Shown: positions 58,174-64,000 of the stretch, piece by piece | Layout: each line of letters starts with the position of its first letter | Numbering within the stretch: position 1 is the first letter of the stretch | Assembly: GCA_900316205.1 (NCBI GenBank) | Contig: ONBX01000007.1 | Location: 1 to 64,000, forward strand | Origin: an uncultured Eubacteriales bacterium | Lineage (GTDB): Bacteria > Bacillota > Clostridia > Oscillospirales > Oscillospiraceae | DNA length: 64,000 nt | Direction: 5' to 3' | Notes under the pieces: generated by a model | What the model saw: only the letters and a program-made list of their open reading frames with translations | What the model was told of the DNA's origin: nothing | The model's database searches: none | Translations under genes and position numbers: made by a program

Positions 58174-58336
58174 GAAGAAGCTCGCTGCGCTCCGTTTCCG
58201 TCGTTACCGCCGAAAACTGCGCATCCGCTCCCTCCTTCTTCCTCTCAAAATCAAACCCACGCTGTTGGGCTTTTTTTGAAGAAGCTCGCTGCGCTCCGTT
58301 TCCGTCGTTACCGCCGAAAACTGCGCATCCGCTCCC
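58174..58336. repeat. 59-bp direct repeat in the nusA-rnpM gap
   Basis: Identical 59-bp segments at 58174-58232 and 58278-58336, 104 bp apart (start GAAGAAGCTCGCTGCGC, end GCATCCGCTCCC). The spacer has a short CCCACGCTGTTGGGC stem with TTTTTTT on the plus strand. Confidence 0.9.
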
Positions 58337-58363
58337 CCTAAAAACTAGAAACTAAAAACTGAA

Positions 58364-59416
58364 TCACGCCTCGCTCTGGGGCTTGATGTCGATCTTAAAG
58401 CCGGTAAGCTTGGCGGCCAGGCGGGCGTTCTGCCCCTCCTTGCCGATGGCAAGAGAGAGCTGATTGTCCGGCACGATGACCCGGCAGCTCTTGCCGTCTT
58501 CCTGCATGGTGACGCTGATCACCTCGGAGGGAGAAAGGGCCGCGGCGATGTATTCCTCGGGGACCTCGCTGTACTTTACGATATCGATCTTCTCGCCGCC
58601 CAGCTCGTTCACGATGCTGGCAACACGGCCGCCCTTGGGACCGACGCAGGAGCCGATGGGATCCACATTGGGGTCCTCGGACCAGACGGCCATCTTGGTG
58701 CGGCTGCCGGCTTCCCGGGCGATGGACTTGATCTCCACGGTGCCGTCAAAGATTTCGGGAACTTCCAGCTCGAAGAGGCGCTTGACAAGGCCGGGATGGG
58801 TCCGGCTGATGAGAACCTGGGGACCGCGGCCGGAGTTGCGCACTTCCACCACGTAGACCTTGATTCGGTCGCCCTCCTTGAGTTCCTCACCCTTGATGCG
58901 CTCGCCGGCGGAGAGCATGGCCTCGGTAAACTCGCTGTTGGAAGAAATACGAATGGAAACGCTGCCGTTGCGCGGCTCGATGTGAGACACGACGCCGGTG
59001 AGGATCTCGTGCTCTTTGGAGGTGAACTCCTCGTAGATGATGCCCCGTTCCGCCTCGCGAATGCCCTGAGTGATGATCTGCTTGGCCTGCTGGGCAGCGA
59101 TACGGCCGAACTTCTTGGTCTCCACCGGGATATTCACGGTCTCGCCCAGTTTGGCGCGGCGGCTGATCTTCTTGGCAGCCTCCAGGTTGATCTCATGGCT
59201 GGGATCCTCCACCTGGTCCACCACGGTCTTGGTGACATACATCTCGATGCGGGACTTCTCCTCATCCAGATCGATGGCGACGTTGTCCTCGCACTCCGGA
59301 TTGTCCTTCCGGAAAGCGGCCAGCATGGCCTGCTTGATCTTGTCGTACATATAACCGCGGGGAATGCCTTTTTCCTTTTCGATGGCCTCGATTGCCTCAA
59401 AGAATTCTGCGTTCAT
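58364..59416 (-). CDS. nusA: Transcription termination/antitermination factor NusA
   Basis: Modulates pausing, termination and antitermination by RNA polymerase. 350 residues: N-terminal polymerase-binding domain (about 1-125, [31 protein letters not shown]), S1 domain (about 135-200, [17 protein letters not shown]), and two KH domains ([32 protein letters not shown]). No C-terminal acidic repeats, as usual in Firmicutes. Upstream of rnpM; 42 bp after rimP. Confidence 0.97.
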   Translation of the reverse strand: MNAEFFEAIEAIEKEKGIPRGYMYDKIKQAMLAAFRKDNPECEDNVAIDLDEEKSRIEMYVTKTVVDQVEDPSHEINLEAAKKISRRAKLGETVNIPVETKKFGRIAAQQAKQIITQGIREAERGIIYEEFTSKEHEILTGVVSHIEPRNGSVSIRISSNSEFTEAMLSAGERIKGEELKEGDRIKVYVVEVRNSGRGPQVLISRTHPGLVKRLFELEVPEIFDGTVEIKSIAREAGSRTKMAVWSEDPNVDPIGSCVGPKGGRVASIVNELGGEKIDIVKYSEVPEEYIAAALSPSEVISVTMQEDGKSCRVIVPDNQLSLAIGKEGQNARLAAKLTGFKIDIKPQSEA

Positions 59417-59458
59417 TTGTAACTCTCCATTCTATGCTTGAACATTTCTGTTAATCTG

Positions 59459-59914
59459 TTAAAAAGACACGTATAAACGGACCTGCGCGATCTGGGAGGG
59501 CGCAAAACGGAGCTCCTTGCCGCGACAGTCCAGCACGACGGTTCCCTCTTCATAGCCGACGAGCTTGCCGACAAAGGATTTGCTGCCGTCCAAGGGCTTA
59601 TAGAGCTTCACTTCGACCTCCGCGCCCATGAACTGCGCAAAATCGGAAGGGCGCTTCAGTTCCCGGTCAGCTCCCGCAGAGCCGACTTCAAAGACGTAGC
59701 TTTCGGGAATGGGGTCGGCCTCGTCCAGGATGGGGTCCAGACGGCGGCTGATGCGTTCACAGTCATCGATGGAGACGCCGCCATCCTTGTCGATATAAAT
59801 GCGAAGGTACCAGGTGCCGGCTTCCCGCAGGTATTCCACATCCCACAGGGAGCAGCCTTCCTCCTCTACGACCGGCCTTGCCAGGTCGAAAACGCGCTCG
59901 GTGATCTTGCTCAT
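59459..59914 (-). CDS. rimP: Ribosome maturation factor RimP
   Basis: 151 residues needed for 30S maturation. Family segments: LWDVEYLREAGTWYLRIYIDKDGGVSIDDCERISRRLDPILDEADPIPESYVFEVGSAGADRELKRPSDF. First gene of the nusA operon. ATG at 59914 lies 1 bp after the stop of a 23-codon leader ORF, so its translation may depend on that leader. Confidence 0.95.
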   Translation of the reverse strand: MSKITERVFDLARPVVEEEGCSLWDVEYLREAGTWYLRIYIDKDGGVSIDDCERISRRLDPILDEADPIPESYVFEVGSAGADRELKRPSDFAQFMGAEVEVKLYKPLDGSKSFVGKLVGYEEGTVVLDCRGKELRFAPSQIAQVRLYVSF

Positions 59915-59915
59915 G

Positions 59916-59987
59916 TCATTCTCTCCTACCCATAGGAATCAGTCCTGAAAAAAGAGTGGGCCGCAACCCACTCTCCATAAAAGCCAT
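59916..59987 (-). CDS. Putative leader peptide ORF before rimP
   Basis: 23 codons, ATG at 59987 preceded by AAGGATT; product MAFMESGLRPTLFSGLIPMG plus RRE. Its frame reads straight through the terminator stem at 59954-59973 and ends TGA one base before the rimP ATG. A translating ribosome would melt the hairpin. No recognisable amino-acid code (few repeats), so any sensing function is speculative. Confidence 0.5.
   Translation of the reverse strand: MAFMESGLRPTLFSGLIPMGRRE
59948..59974 (-). terminator. Attenuator-like terminator in the rimP leader
   Basis: AGAGTGGG and CCCACTCT arms (59953-59960, 59967-59974) with TTTTTTC after it on the minus strand, about 25 bases after the expected transcription start and before any main gene. 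Confidence 0.75.
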
Positions 59988-60003
59988 AATCCTTACTTTG
60001 TGC

Positions 60004-60032
60004 AGTATACCACTATATGGCGGGTATTGCAA
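60004..60032 (-). promoter_or_regulatory. Sigma-A promoter of the rimP-nusA-infB operon
   Basis: Minus-strand TTGCAA (60027-60032), 17-bp spacer and TATACT (60004-60009); start expected near 59997. Confidence 0.8.
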
Positions 60033-60064
60033 GCTTTTTTTGCAAGATATTGGAATCTATCGAG

Positions 60065-60099
60065 CAAAAAGCATCTGCGGCCGGGGAATCGGCCGCAGA
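60065..60099 (-). terminator. Terminator of the vanY-like gene
   Basis: TCTGCGGCCG/CGGCCGCAGA arms (60074-60083, 60090-60099) followed by ATGCTTTTTG on the minus strand. Confidence 0.8.
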
Positions 60100-60104
60100 A
60101 AAGA

Positions 60105-60914
60105 TCAGTATTCAAAATCGGGAACATAGTGGGCATAGAACTCCTCATAGCAGAGCTTATTGTTCATGATGAAGGTGGCTGCCTCCTCGCCCACATAGCG
60201 GTAGTGCCAGGGTTCGTCCCAGCCGGTGAGCAGCAGCTTGCGGGTGGGATAGCGCTTGATGAAGCCGTAATGCGCGCAGATGGAGTCCAGATACTCATAG
60301 AACTTCTGGTTCATATGATCGTAATTCTGGGCCACATACTGCTTGTCGTAGAGGTCCACGGCAAGCCCCAGCTGATGTTCGCTGGAGCCAGGCTCCATGG
60401 TGTATTTCTTCGCCTCTTCCACCGCCAGCTGATACTCCGGCAGCAGCCAGATCTCCTTACCCTCGATGCCCATCTCCAGTGCGATGTTATAGCATTTGCC
60501 GTCAAAGCGCTGCTTTTGATAAGAATAGGAGCGATAGGCGCCGCCGACATAAACGCCGAAGCCATTGTCCCGCAGATCCTGCATCATGGCCTCCAGATGG
60601 GGCAGCGCAGAGACGTCAAACATCATGTTCCAGGTGCCGTCGATCAGGGCAACGTCGGGCACATAGGAGGAAGCCAGCAGCCGGGAACTGTTCACCATGG
60701 CGTATTGCGGCAAGGTGATGTCGATATCCGGCCATTCGTCCTGGATCGGGTGGGGCGTCGGGGTACTGAGGACGATCTTCTCTTCCTTCACGGCATCGGG
60801 GTCGATGTTATCCGGATAGGCGGTGGCCGCATCGATCCTGGCAGACACGACGGCAACCAGCGCAAGACACAGCAGTCCCATGCTGACAAGCCACGCGACC
60901 TTTTTCCAGTTCAA
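60105..60914 (-). CDS. D-alanyl-D-alanine carboxypeptidase, VanY/M15B family
   Basis: Trims the terminal D-Ala of peptidoglycan stems outside the membrane. 269 residues: N-terminal signal-anchor (about 5-25, VAWLVSMGLLCLALVAVVSA). The M15B zinc motif is SEHQLGLAVDLYD (His and Asp ligands), with GAYRSYSYQKQRFDGK and the second ligand in GWDEPWHYRYVGEEAA. Located downstream of sigK; a role in spore or vegetative wall is equally possible. No van resistance genes nearby. Confidence 0.93.
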   Translation of the reverse strand: MNWKKVAWLVSMGLLCLALVAVVSARIDAATAYPDNIDPDAVKEEKIVLSTPTPHPIQDEWPDIDITLPQYAMVNSSRLLASSYVPDVALIDGTWNMMFDVSALPHLEAMMQDLRDNGFGVYVGGAYRSYSYQKQRFDGKCYNIALEMGIEGKEIWLLPEYQLAVEEAKKYTMEPGSSEHQLGLAVDLYDKQYVAQNYDHMNQKFYEYLDSICAHYGFIKRYPTRKLLLTGWDEPWHYRYVGEEAATFIMNNKLCYEEFYAHYVPDFEY

Positions 60915-60998
60915 GAGCAGTCACCTCCCCCACTTGTTTCGATGTATGCAGTCAGCCAGGCTCTGAGGCTCCGGCCTGAAAACCGCTCAACTGTTGGT

Positions 60999-61027
60999 AT
61001 TATACCACCATTTTCTCCTTTTTTCAA
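60999..61027 (-). promoter_or_regulatory. Sigma-A promoter for the vanY-like gene
   Basis: Minus-strand TTGAAA (61022-61027), 17-bp spacer and TATAAT (60999-61004). Confidence 0.78.
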
Positions 61028-61077
61028 GTCCCATGGCCCGCCCCGTCCCCCACCAAGGCGTCACAGCACACCCAGCA

Positions 61078-61770
61078 TCAGCACCCGCCTTCCCCCAAAG
61101 CAGCTCGAAGCTTCTCCACAGCCCTTTTTTCGATGCGGGAAACATAGCTGCGGCTGATGGAAAAGCGCTCCGCCACCTGCCGCTGGGTCAGCGCTTCGCC
61201 GCCCTGCAGACCGTAACGCAGGCTGATGATCTCCCGCTCCCGCGGGCTAAGCTGTGTCTTGACGGCATCTCGCAGGCTATGGCAGAGTTCCGTTCGTTCC
61301 ACCCGTTCCGTCATGTCCTCCGTGTCGCAGAGCACATCCAGGAAAGAGAGCGCACCGCCCTCCTCTTCCACGTCCAGCGCGTCGGAGAGGCTCACGTCCC
61401 CGGCGCTTTTCCGTTTGCCGCGAAAGCTCATCAGGATCTCGTTTTCGATGCAGCGGCTGATGTAAGAGGAGAGCTTCACGCCTTTCTCCGGTCGATAGGT
61501 ATTCACCCCTTTTATGAGTCCTACCGTCCCGATGGAGATCAGATCCTCCAGGTCATCAGCCTGAGCGTAATACTTTTTCACAATATGCGCCACCAGGCGG
61601 AGATTGTGCTCCACCAGCAGATTTCTGGCCTCCAGCTCCCCTTCAGCCCAGCGCTTCAGGTATTCCGTCTCTTCTGATTTGCTGAGCGTTCTGGGGAAAC
61701 TGCCCCCCGGAGCGACGCGCAGCATCCAGAAAACGCTGCCCAGCAGCAAAAGCCATGCGCTTTCGATCAT
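61078..61770 (-). CDS. sigK: RNA polymerase sporulation sigma factor SigK
   Basis: Late mother-cell sigma factor. 230 residues: hydrophobic N-terminal pro-sequence (about 1-20, AWLLLLGSVFWML) to be cleaved by SpoIVFB, then region 2 (EHNLRLVAHIVKKYYAQADDLEDLISIGTVGLIKGVNTYRPEKGVKLSSYISRCIENEILM) and region 4 (SPREREIISLRYGLQGGEALTQRQVAERFSISRSYVSRIEKRAVEKL). The gene is continuous, so no skin element interrupts it. With bofA this indicates a spore former. Confidence 0.94.
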   Translation of the reverse strand: MIESAWLLLLGSVFWMLRVAPGGSFPRTLSKSEETEYLKRWAEGELEARNLLVEHNLRLVAHIVKKYYAQADDLEDLISIGTVGLIKGVNTYRPEKGVKLSSYISRCIENEILMSFRGKRKSAGDVSLSDALDVEEEGGALSFLDVLCDTEDMTERVERTELCHSLRDAVKTQLSPREREIISLRYGLQGGEALTQRQVAERFSISRSYVSRIEKRAVEKLRAALGEGGC

Positions 61771-61831
61771 TTTTACACCCCTGCGCTATCCTATTCAGGG
61801 ACAGCTTGCCCCTATGCGGGAGATTTCAGAC

Positions 61832-61862
61832 GCAAAACCGGAGGCCCGAAACGGGCCTCCGG
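61832..61862 (-). terminator. Terminator of the 5'-nucleotidase gene
   Basis: Perfect 11-bp arms CCGGAGGCCCG/CGGGCCTCCGG (61838-61862) followed by TTTTGCG on the minus strand. Confidence 0.85.
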
Positions 61863-61899
61863 CAAGGGTTCAAGGATTGCTCAGGGAGGAGAATAGCGA

Positions 61900-63570
61900 T
61901 CAGGGCTTCTCTTCCACGATCACGATACGGCCTTCGCCGTAGGGGTTATCATACTGCTCGCCGACGGTGCCGCCAAGAGTGTCGACGATATAGTCGATGA
62001 GGACCTGGTTATCCAGCTTCACACGATCCTGCAGGAGCTTGCAGCCGCCGAACATGGAGTAGCCGTCGCCCTGGTTGAGGAGCATGTAGTCATGGCTGGC
62101 CAGGGTGTAGGTGGCTTTGGGATCGATGGGCTTCCCGTTCACAAGGACATTCTGCACACGGCGCTCGCCCTCGATACCGGCAAACAGGGTATTCTCGTCC
62201 TGCTTGCAGGGAGTATCGATGTAGGTGTGGATCTCATAGGTCAGACCGGAGACCTGCAGGAAGCCGCCGTTCTCACCGGGAACCGCACGGGCGCCCCATT
62301 CCAGAGCATCCAGGATCTGCTGGCCGGTGACTTCGATGACGCACATGGCATTGCCGAAGGGGTGGACCTTCAGGATGTCGTTGAGAGTGATGTCACCCGC
62401 CTCGATGTTGACGCGGACACCGCCGCCGTTGACGAAAGCGATATCAGCGCCGGACTGAGCGCGGTAAGCATCGGCGCAGAGGTCGCCAAGGTTGGTCTCG
62501 GCGCGGCGGACCATACGGATGGGCTTGCCATTCTCGTCCACCGCCTCGGGATCATTGATGGTCAGCTTGACCTGGGTAGTGGCGACAACTTCCTTCAGCT
62601 TCTCGTTCAGAGCGTTGGAAGCCTTGTCTACTGCCTTGGACATGTCGTTGGTAATACCGAGGAGTTCAGGAGCGGAGGTATCGTTGTTCCATTTGTAGAC
62701 GCCGGCAGTGATCTTGCCGTCGCCGGCGATGCGGCAGTAACCGACGCAGGCGAGCTTCGTGCCGCAGGCGGAGCGGATGACGTCCTCGCCATCCTTGTTC
62801 TTCATGGTGACCTGCTCGGTGTCATGGCTGTGGCCATCCAGGAAGGCGTCGATGCCGGTGGTGTTCTCGATCACGTCGGCATAGGTCCAGGGGCGGCACT
62901 CTTCTTCATTGCCCATGTGGCCCAGCACAACGACATACTCGGCGCCTTCGGCCCGTGCATCGTCAACAGCCTGCTGCACAGCCTTGTAAACGCCTTCGCC
63001 GGTATCGTCCTGGAAGAAGCCATAGACGAACTCGCCCTTTTCATTCTGGAAGTACTTGGGGGTGGAGGAGGTCAGGGTCTTGGGGGTGGTGACGCCGACG
63101 AAAGCGACCTTGGCGCCGCCCAGTTCCTTGATCACGTAGGGCTCGAACACCAGCTCGCCGTCTTTGTTGAAGTTGCAGCTGATGTACTGGAACTTGGCCT
63201 TCTCGGCCAGGGACAGGAACTGATCCATGCCATAGTCGAACTCGTGGTTGCCGGGGATCGCGATCTCGTAGCCGGCAGCATTCATCAGTTCCACCAGAGC
63301 TTCGCCCTTGGTCATGGTGCCGATGGGCTCGCCCTGGATGTTGTCGCCGTCATCCACAAGGATCACAACGTTGCCCTGGGCTACAAGGCCGTCACGGATC
63401 TGCTCAAGGCCTGCATAACCGAAGCCCTGGTCGATGCCGCAGTGAACGTCGCTGGTGAAAAGGATCACGATGTCGGGTCTGGTTTCCTCCCCCTCGGCGA
63501 ACGCGACAAAGCTGCAGCAGCCGACGATCAGCACGAAGGTAAGGAGAAGCGCAAAGAATCTTTTTTTCAT
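61900..63570 (-). CDS. Secreted bifunctional metallophosphatase/5'-nucleotidase
   Basis: Extracellular nucleotide hydrolase, 556 residues. Signal peptide about 1-25 (FFALLLTFVLIVGCCSFVAFA). The metallophosphatase domain has motifs in order: LFTSDVHCGI, LVDDGDNIQGEP, PGNHEFDYGMDQF, VVLGHMG and DGHSHDTEQ. The C-terminal 5'-nucleotidase domain (about 330-556) has NLGDLCADAYRAQSGADIAFVNGGGVRVNIEAGDITLNDILKVHPFGN. No sortase motif at the end. ATG at 63570 with AGAGGTTGTTCGC is preferred over a start at 63717. Scavenges nucleotides as nucleoside and phosphate. Confidence 0.94.
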   Translation of the reverse strand: MKKRFFALLLTFVLIVGCCSFVAFAEGEETRPDIVILFTSDVHCGIDQGFGYAGLEQIRDGLVAQGNVVILVDDGDNIQGEPIGTMTKGEALVELMNAAGYEIAIPGNHEFDYGMDQFLSLAEKAKFQYISCNFNKDGELVFEPYVIKELGGAKVAFVGVTTPKTLTSSTPKYFQNEKGEFVYGFFQDDTGEGVYKAVQQAVDDARAEGAEYVVVLGHMGNEEECRPWTYADVIENTTGIDAFLDGHSHDTEQVTMKNKDGEDVIRSACGTKLACVGYCRIAGDGKITAGVYKWNNDTSAPELLGITNDMSKAVDKASNALNEKLKEVVATTQVKLTINDPEAVDENGKPIRMVRRAETNLGDLCADAYRAQSGADIAFVNGGGVRVNIEAGDITLNDILKVHPFGNAMCVIEVTGQQILDALEWGARAVPGENGGFLQVSGLTYEIHTYIDTPCKQDENTLFAGIEGERRVQNVLVNGKPIDPKATYTLASHDYMLLNQGDGYSMFGGCKLLQDRVKLDNQVLIDYIVDTLGGTVGEQYDNPYGEGRIVIVEEKP

Positions 63571-63600
63571 GCGAACAACCTCTTTCATTAGGATACATTC

Positions 63601-63628
63601 ATTATAACACCAAAATCCAGAACTGCAA
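63601..63628 (-). promoter_or_regulatory. Sigma-A promoter for the 5'-nucleotidase gene
   Basis: Minus-strand TTGCAG (63623-63628), 16-bp spacer and TATAAT (63601-63606), 31 bp before the ATG. Confidence 0.75.
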
Positions 63629-63781
63629 TATCTTGCCATAAATCTTTTCAATTTTTCCCAGATGTTGTGGTAACTTGTACCCCTGCCATCAGTCCGCAGA
63701 AAGCGTTCCTGCAACACGGCAAGGTTTGCACAGGAATCGGCATTCGTTCTTGCCCAACATCGGTATGTCTTGTAAAACTCG

Positions 63782-63810
63782 TTGCTTTTTTTGTTCTTCT
63801 ATGATACTAT
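63782..63810 (+). promoter_or_regulatory. Possible promoter for the sugar transferase gene
   Basis: TTGCTT (63782-63787), 17-bp spacer and TACTAT (63805-63810), in the 340-bp AT-rich gap between divergent genes. A second TATTATATT lies beside it. The remaining gap (63811-63912) shows no gene. Confidence 0.45.
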
Positions 63811-63912
63811 TATATTTGGATTTTGTTTAAATATTGACTCCTAAGCACTCCGCCTTCAGTTCGATTTCCGTCCTGCAAGGTCTATAAGGGACGCAGGCAG
63901 GTGTGATGAAGC

Positions 63913-64000
63913 GTGAATACTCAAAGCTTTTATACTCGATACGCCAAGCGATGGATTGACTTTCTTCTTGCTCTGATCGGGCTTATTGTGCTTTCTCCTG
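63913..64000 (+). CDS. Sugar transferase, N-terminal fragment (cut by window edge)
   Basis: GTG at 63913 opens a frame reading VNTQSFYTRYAKRWIDFLLA followed by LIGLIVLSP at the right edge. The YxKRxxDFLLALIGLIVLSP pattern is the N-terminal membrane helix of bacterial sugar transferases (WcaJ/EpsL/PglC type) that start surface polysaccharide synthesis by loading phospho-sugar onto undecaprenyl phosphate. Only 29 codons are visible. It probably opens an exopolysaccharide or capsule locus beyond the window. Confidence 0.75.
   Translation, partial: MNTQSFYTRYAKRWIDFLLALIGLIVLSP

Noticed and set aside
60105..60914. Vancomycin-resistance vanY
   Set aside because: No vanHAX, vanRS or vanZ nearby; M15B carboxypeptidases are common wall enzymes of spore formers.
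61078..61770. Skin-type element interrupting sigK
   Set aside because: The sigK reading frame is continuous from pro-sequence through region 4.

Overview
The window looks like chromosome of an anaerobic, endospore-forming Clostridia, most likely the Oscillospiraceae/Ruminococcaceae branch. This is inferred from the high-GC Firmicutes-type coding, strong sigma-A promoters (TTGACA/TATAAT), AGGAGG-type ribosome sites, an uninterrupted sporulation sigma factor sigK with a bofA gene, DUF4830/DUF5685/DUF1273 families, and GC-rich palindromic intergenic repeats typical of these gut bacteria. No phage, transposase or CRISPR array is visible. Almost everything is housekeeping, with repeats concentrated in two gene-free blocks.

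Layout: 0.2-3.5 kb, minus-strand pepD-sufC-sufB operon; 3.5-4.3 kb, first palindromic repeat block; 4.3-8.4 kb, moxR-DUF58-transglutaminase operon; 8.4-9.55 kb, second block with four roughly 157-bp tandem units; 9.56-12.6 kb, four-gene HD/ArsC-like/YdcF/HD operon; 12.7-15.9 kb, glmM, a GlmU-acetyltransferase-like protein and nagB behind a leader that reads as a glmS ribozyme; 16-20 kb, a HAD phosphatase and greA-lysS; 19.6-26.5 kb, ftsE-ftsX, two coiled-coil M23 peptidases and an S41 homologue, preceded by a CdaR-type regulator; 26.6-30.5 kb, small singletons; 30.6-34.9 kb, trmL-pgk-tpiA-gpmI glycolytic run; 35-41 kb, a radical SAM protein, an alpha-hydroxy-acid oxidase family protein, a kinase-like gene, an FMN riboswitch with ribU, and several small enzymes; 41-44.2 kb, DnaJ-domain cluster and ddl; 44.3-46.1 kb, tRNA-Gly and tRNA-Leu followed by two unknown genes; 46.4-51.8 kb, bofA, murF, an exonuclease and an unusual XRE protein; 52-60 kb, the classic rimP-nusA-rnpM-ylxQ-infB-rbfA-nrnA-truB-ribF operon; 60-64 kb, a D,D-carboxypeptidase, sigK, a secreted 5'-nucleotidase and the start of a sugar transferase.

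The most striking system is at 12.7-15.9 kb. A glmS-type self-cleaving ribozyme (normally the leader of glmS) precedes nagB, not glmS. The next genes encode an acetyltransferase-only GlmU-like left-handed beta-helix protein and GlmM. Together these could convert fructose-6-P to GlcN-6-P, GlcN-1-P and GlcNAc-1-P, with GlcN-6-P feeding back on the mRNA. I infer that this NagB runs in the synthetic, ammonia-using direction, as a replacement for or partner of GlmS.

Other points worth attention: the S41 homologue in the ftsEX operon has lost both its catalytic Ser and Lys; LysRS carries a MetRS-like C-terminal tRNA-binding domain; a perfect 27-bp inverted repeat includes the 3' end of tRNA-Leu; one 7-bp sequence supplies the -35 elements of two divergent promoters; and rimP has a leader ORF running through a terminator hairpin. 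All family assignments are from reading motifs; no database search was possible.
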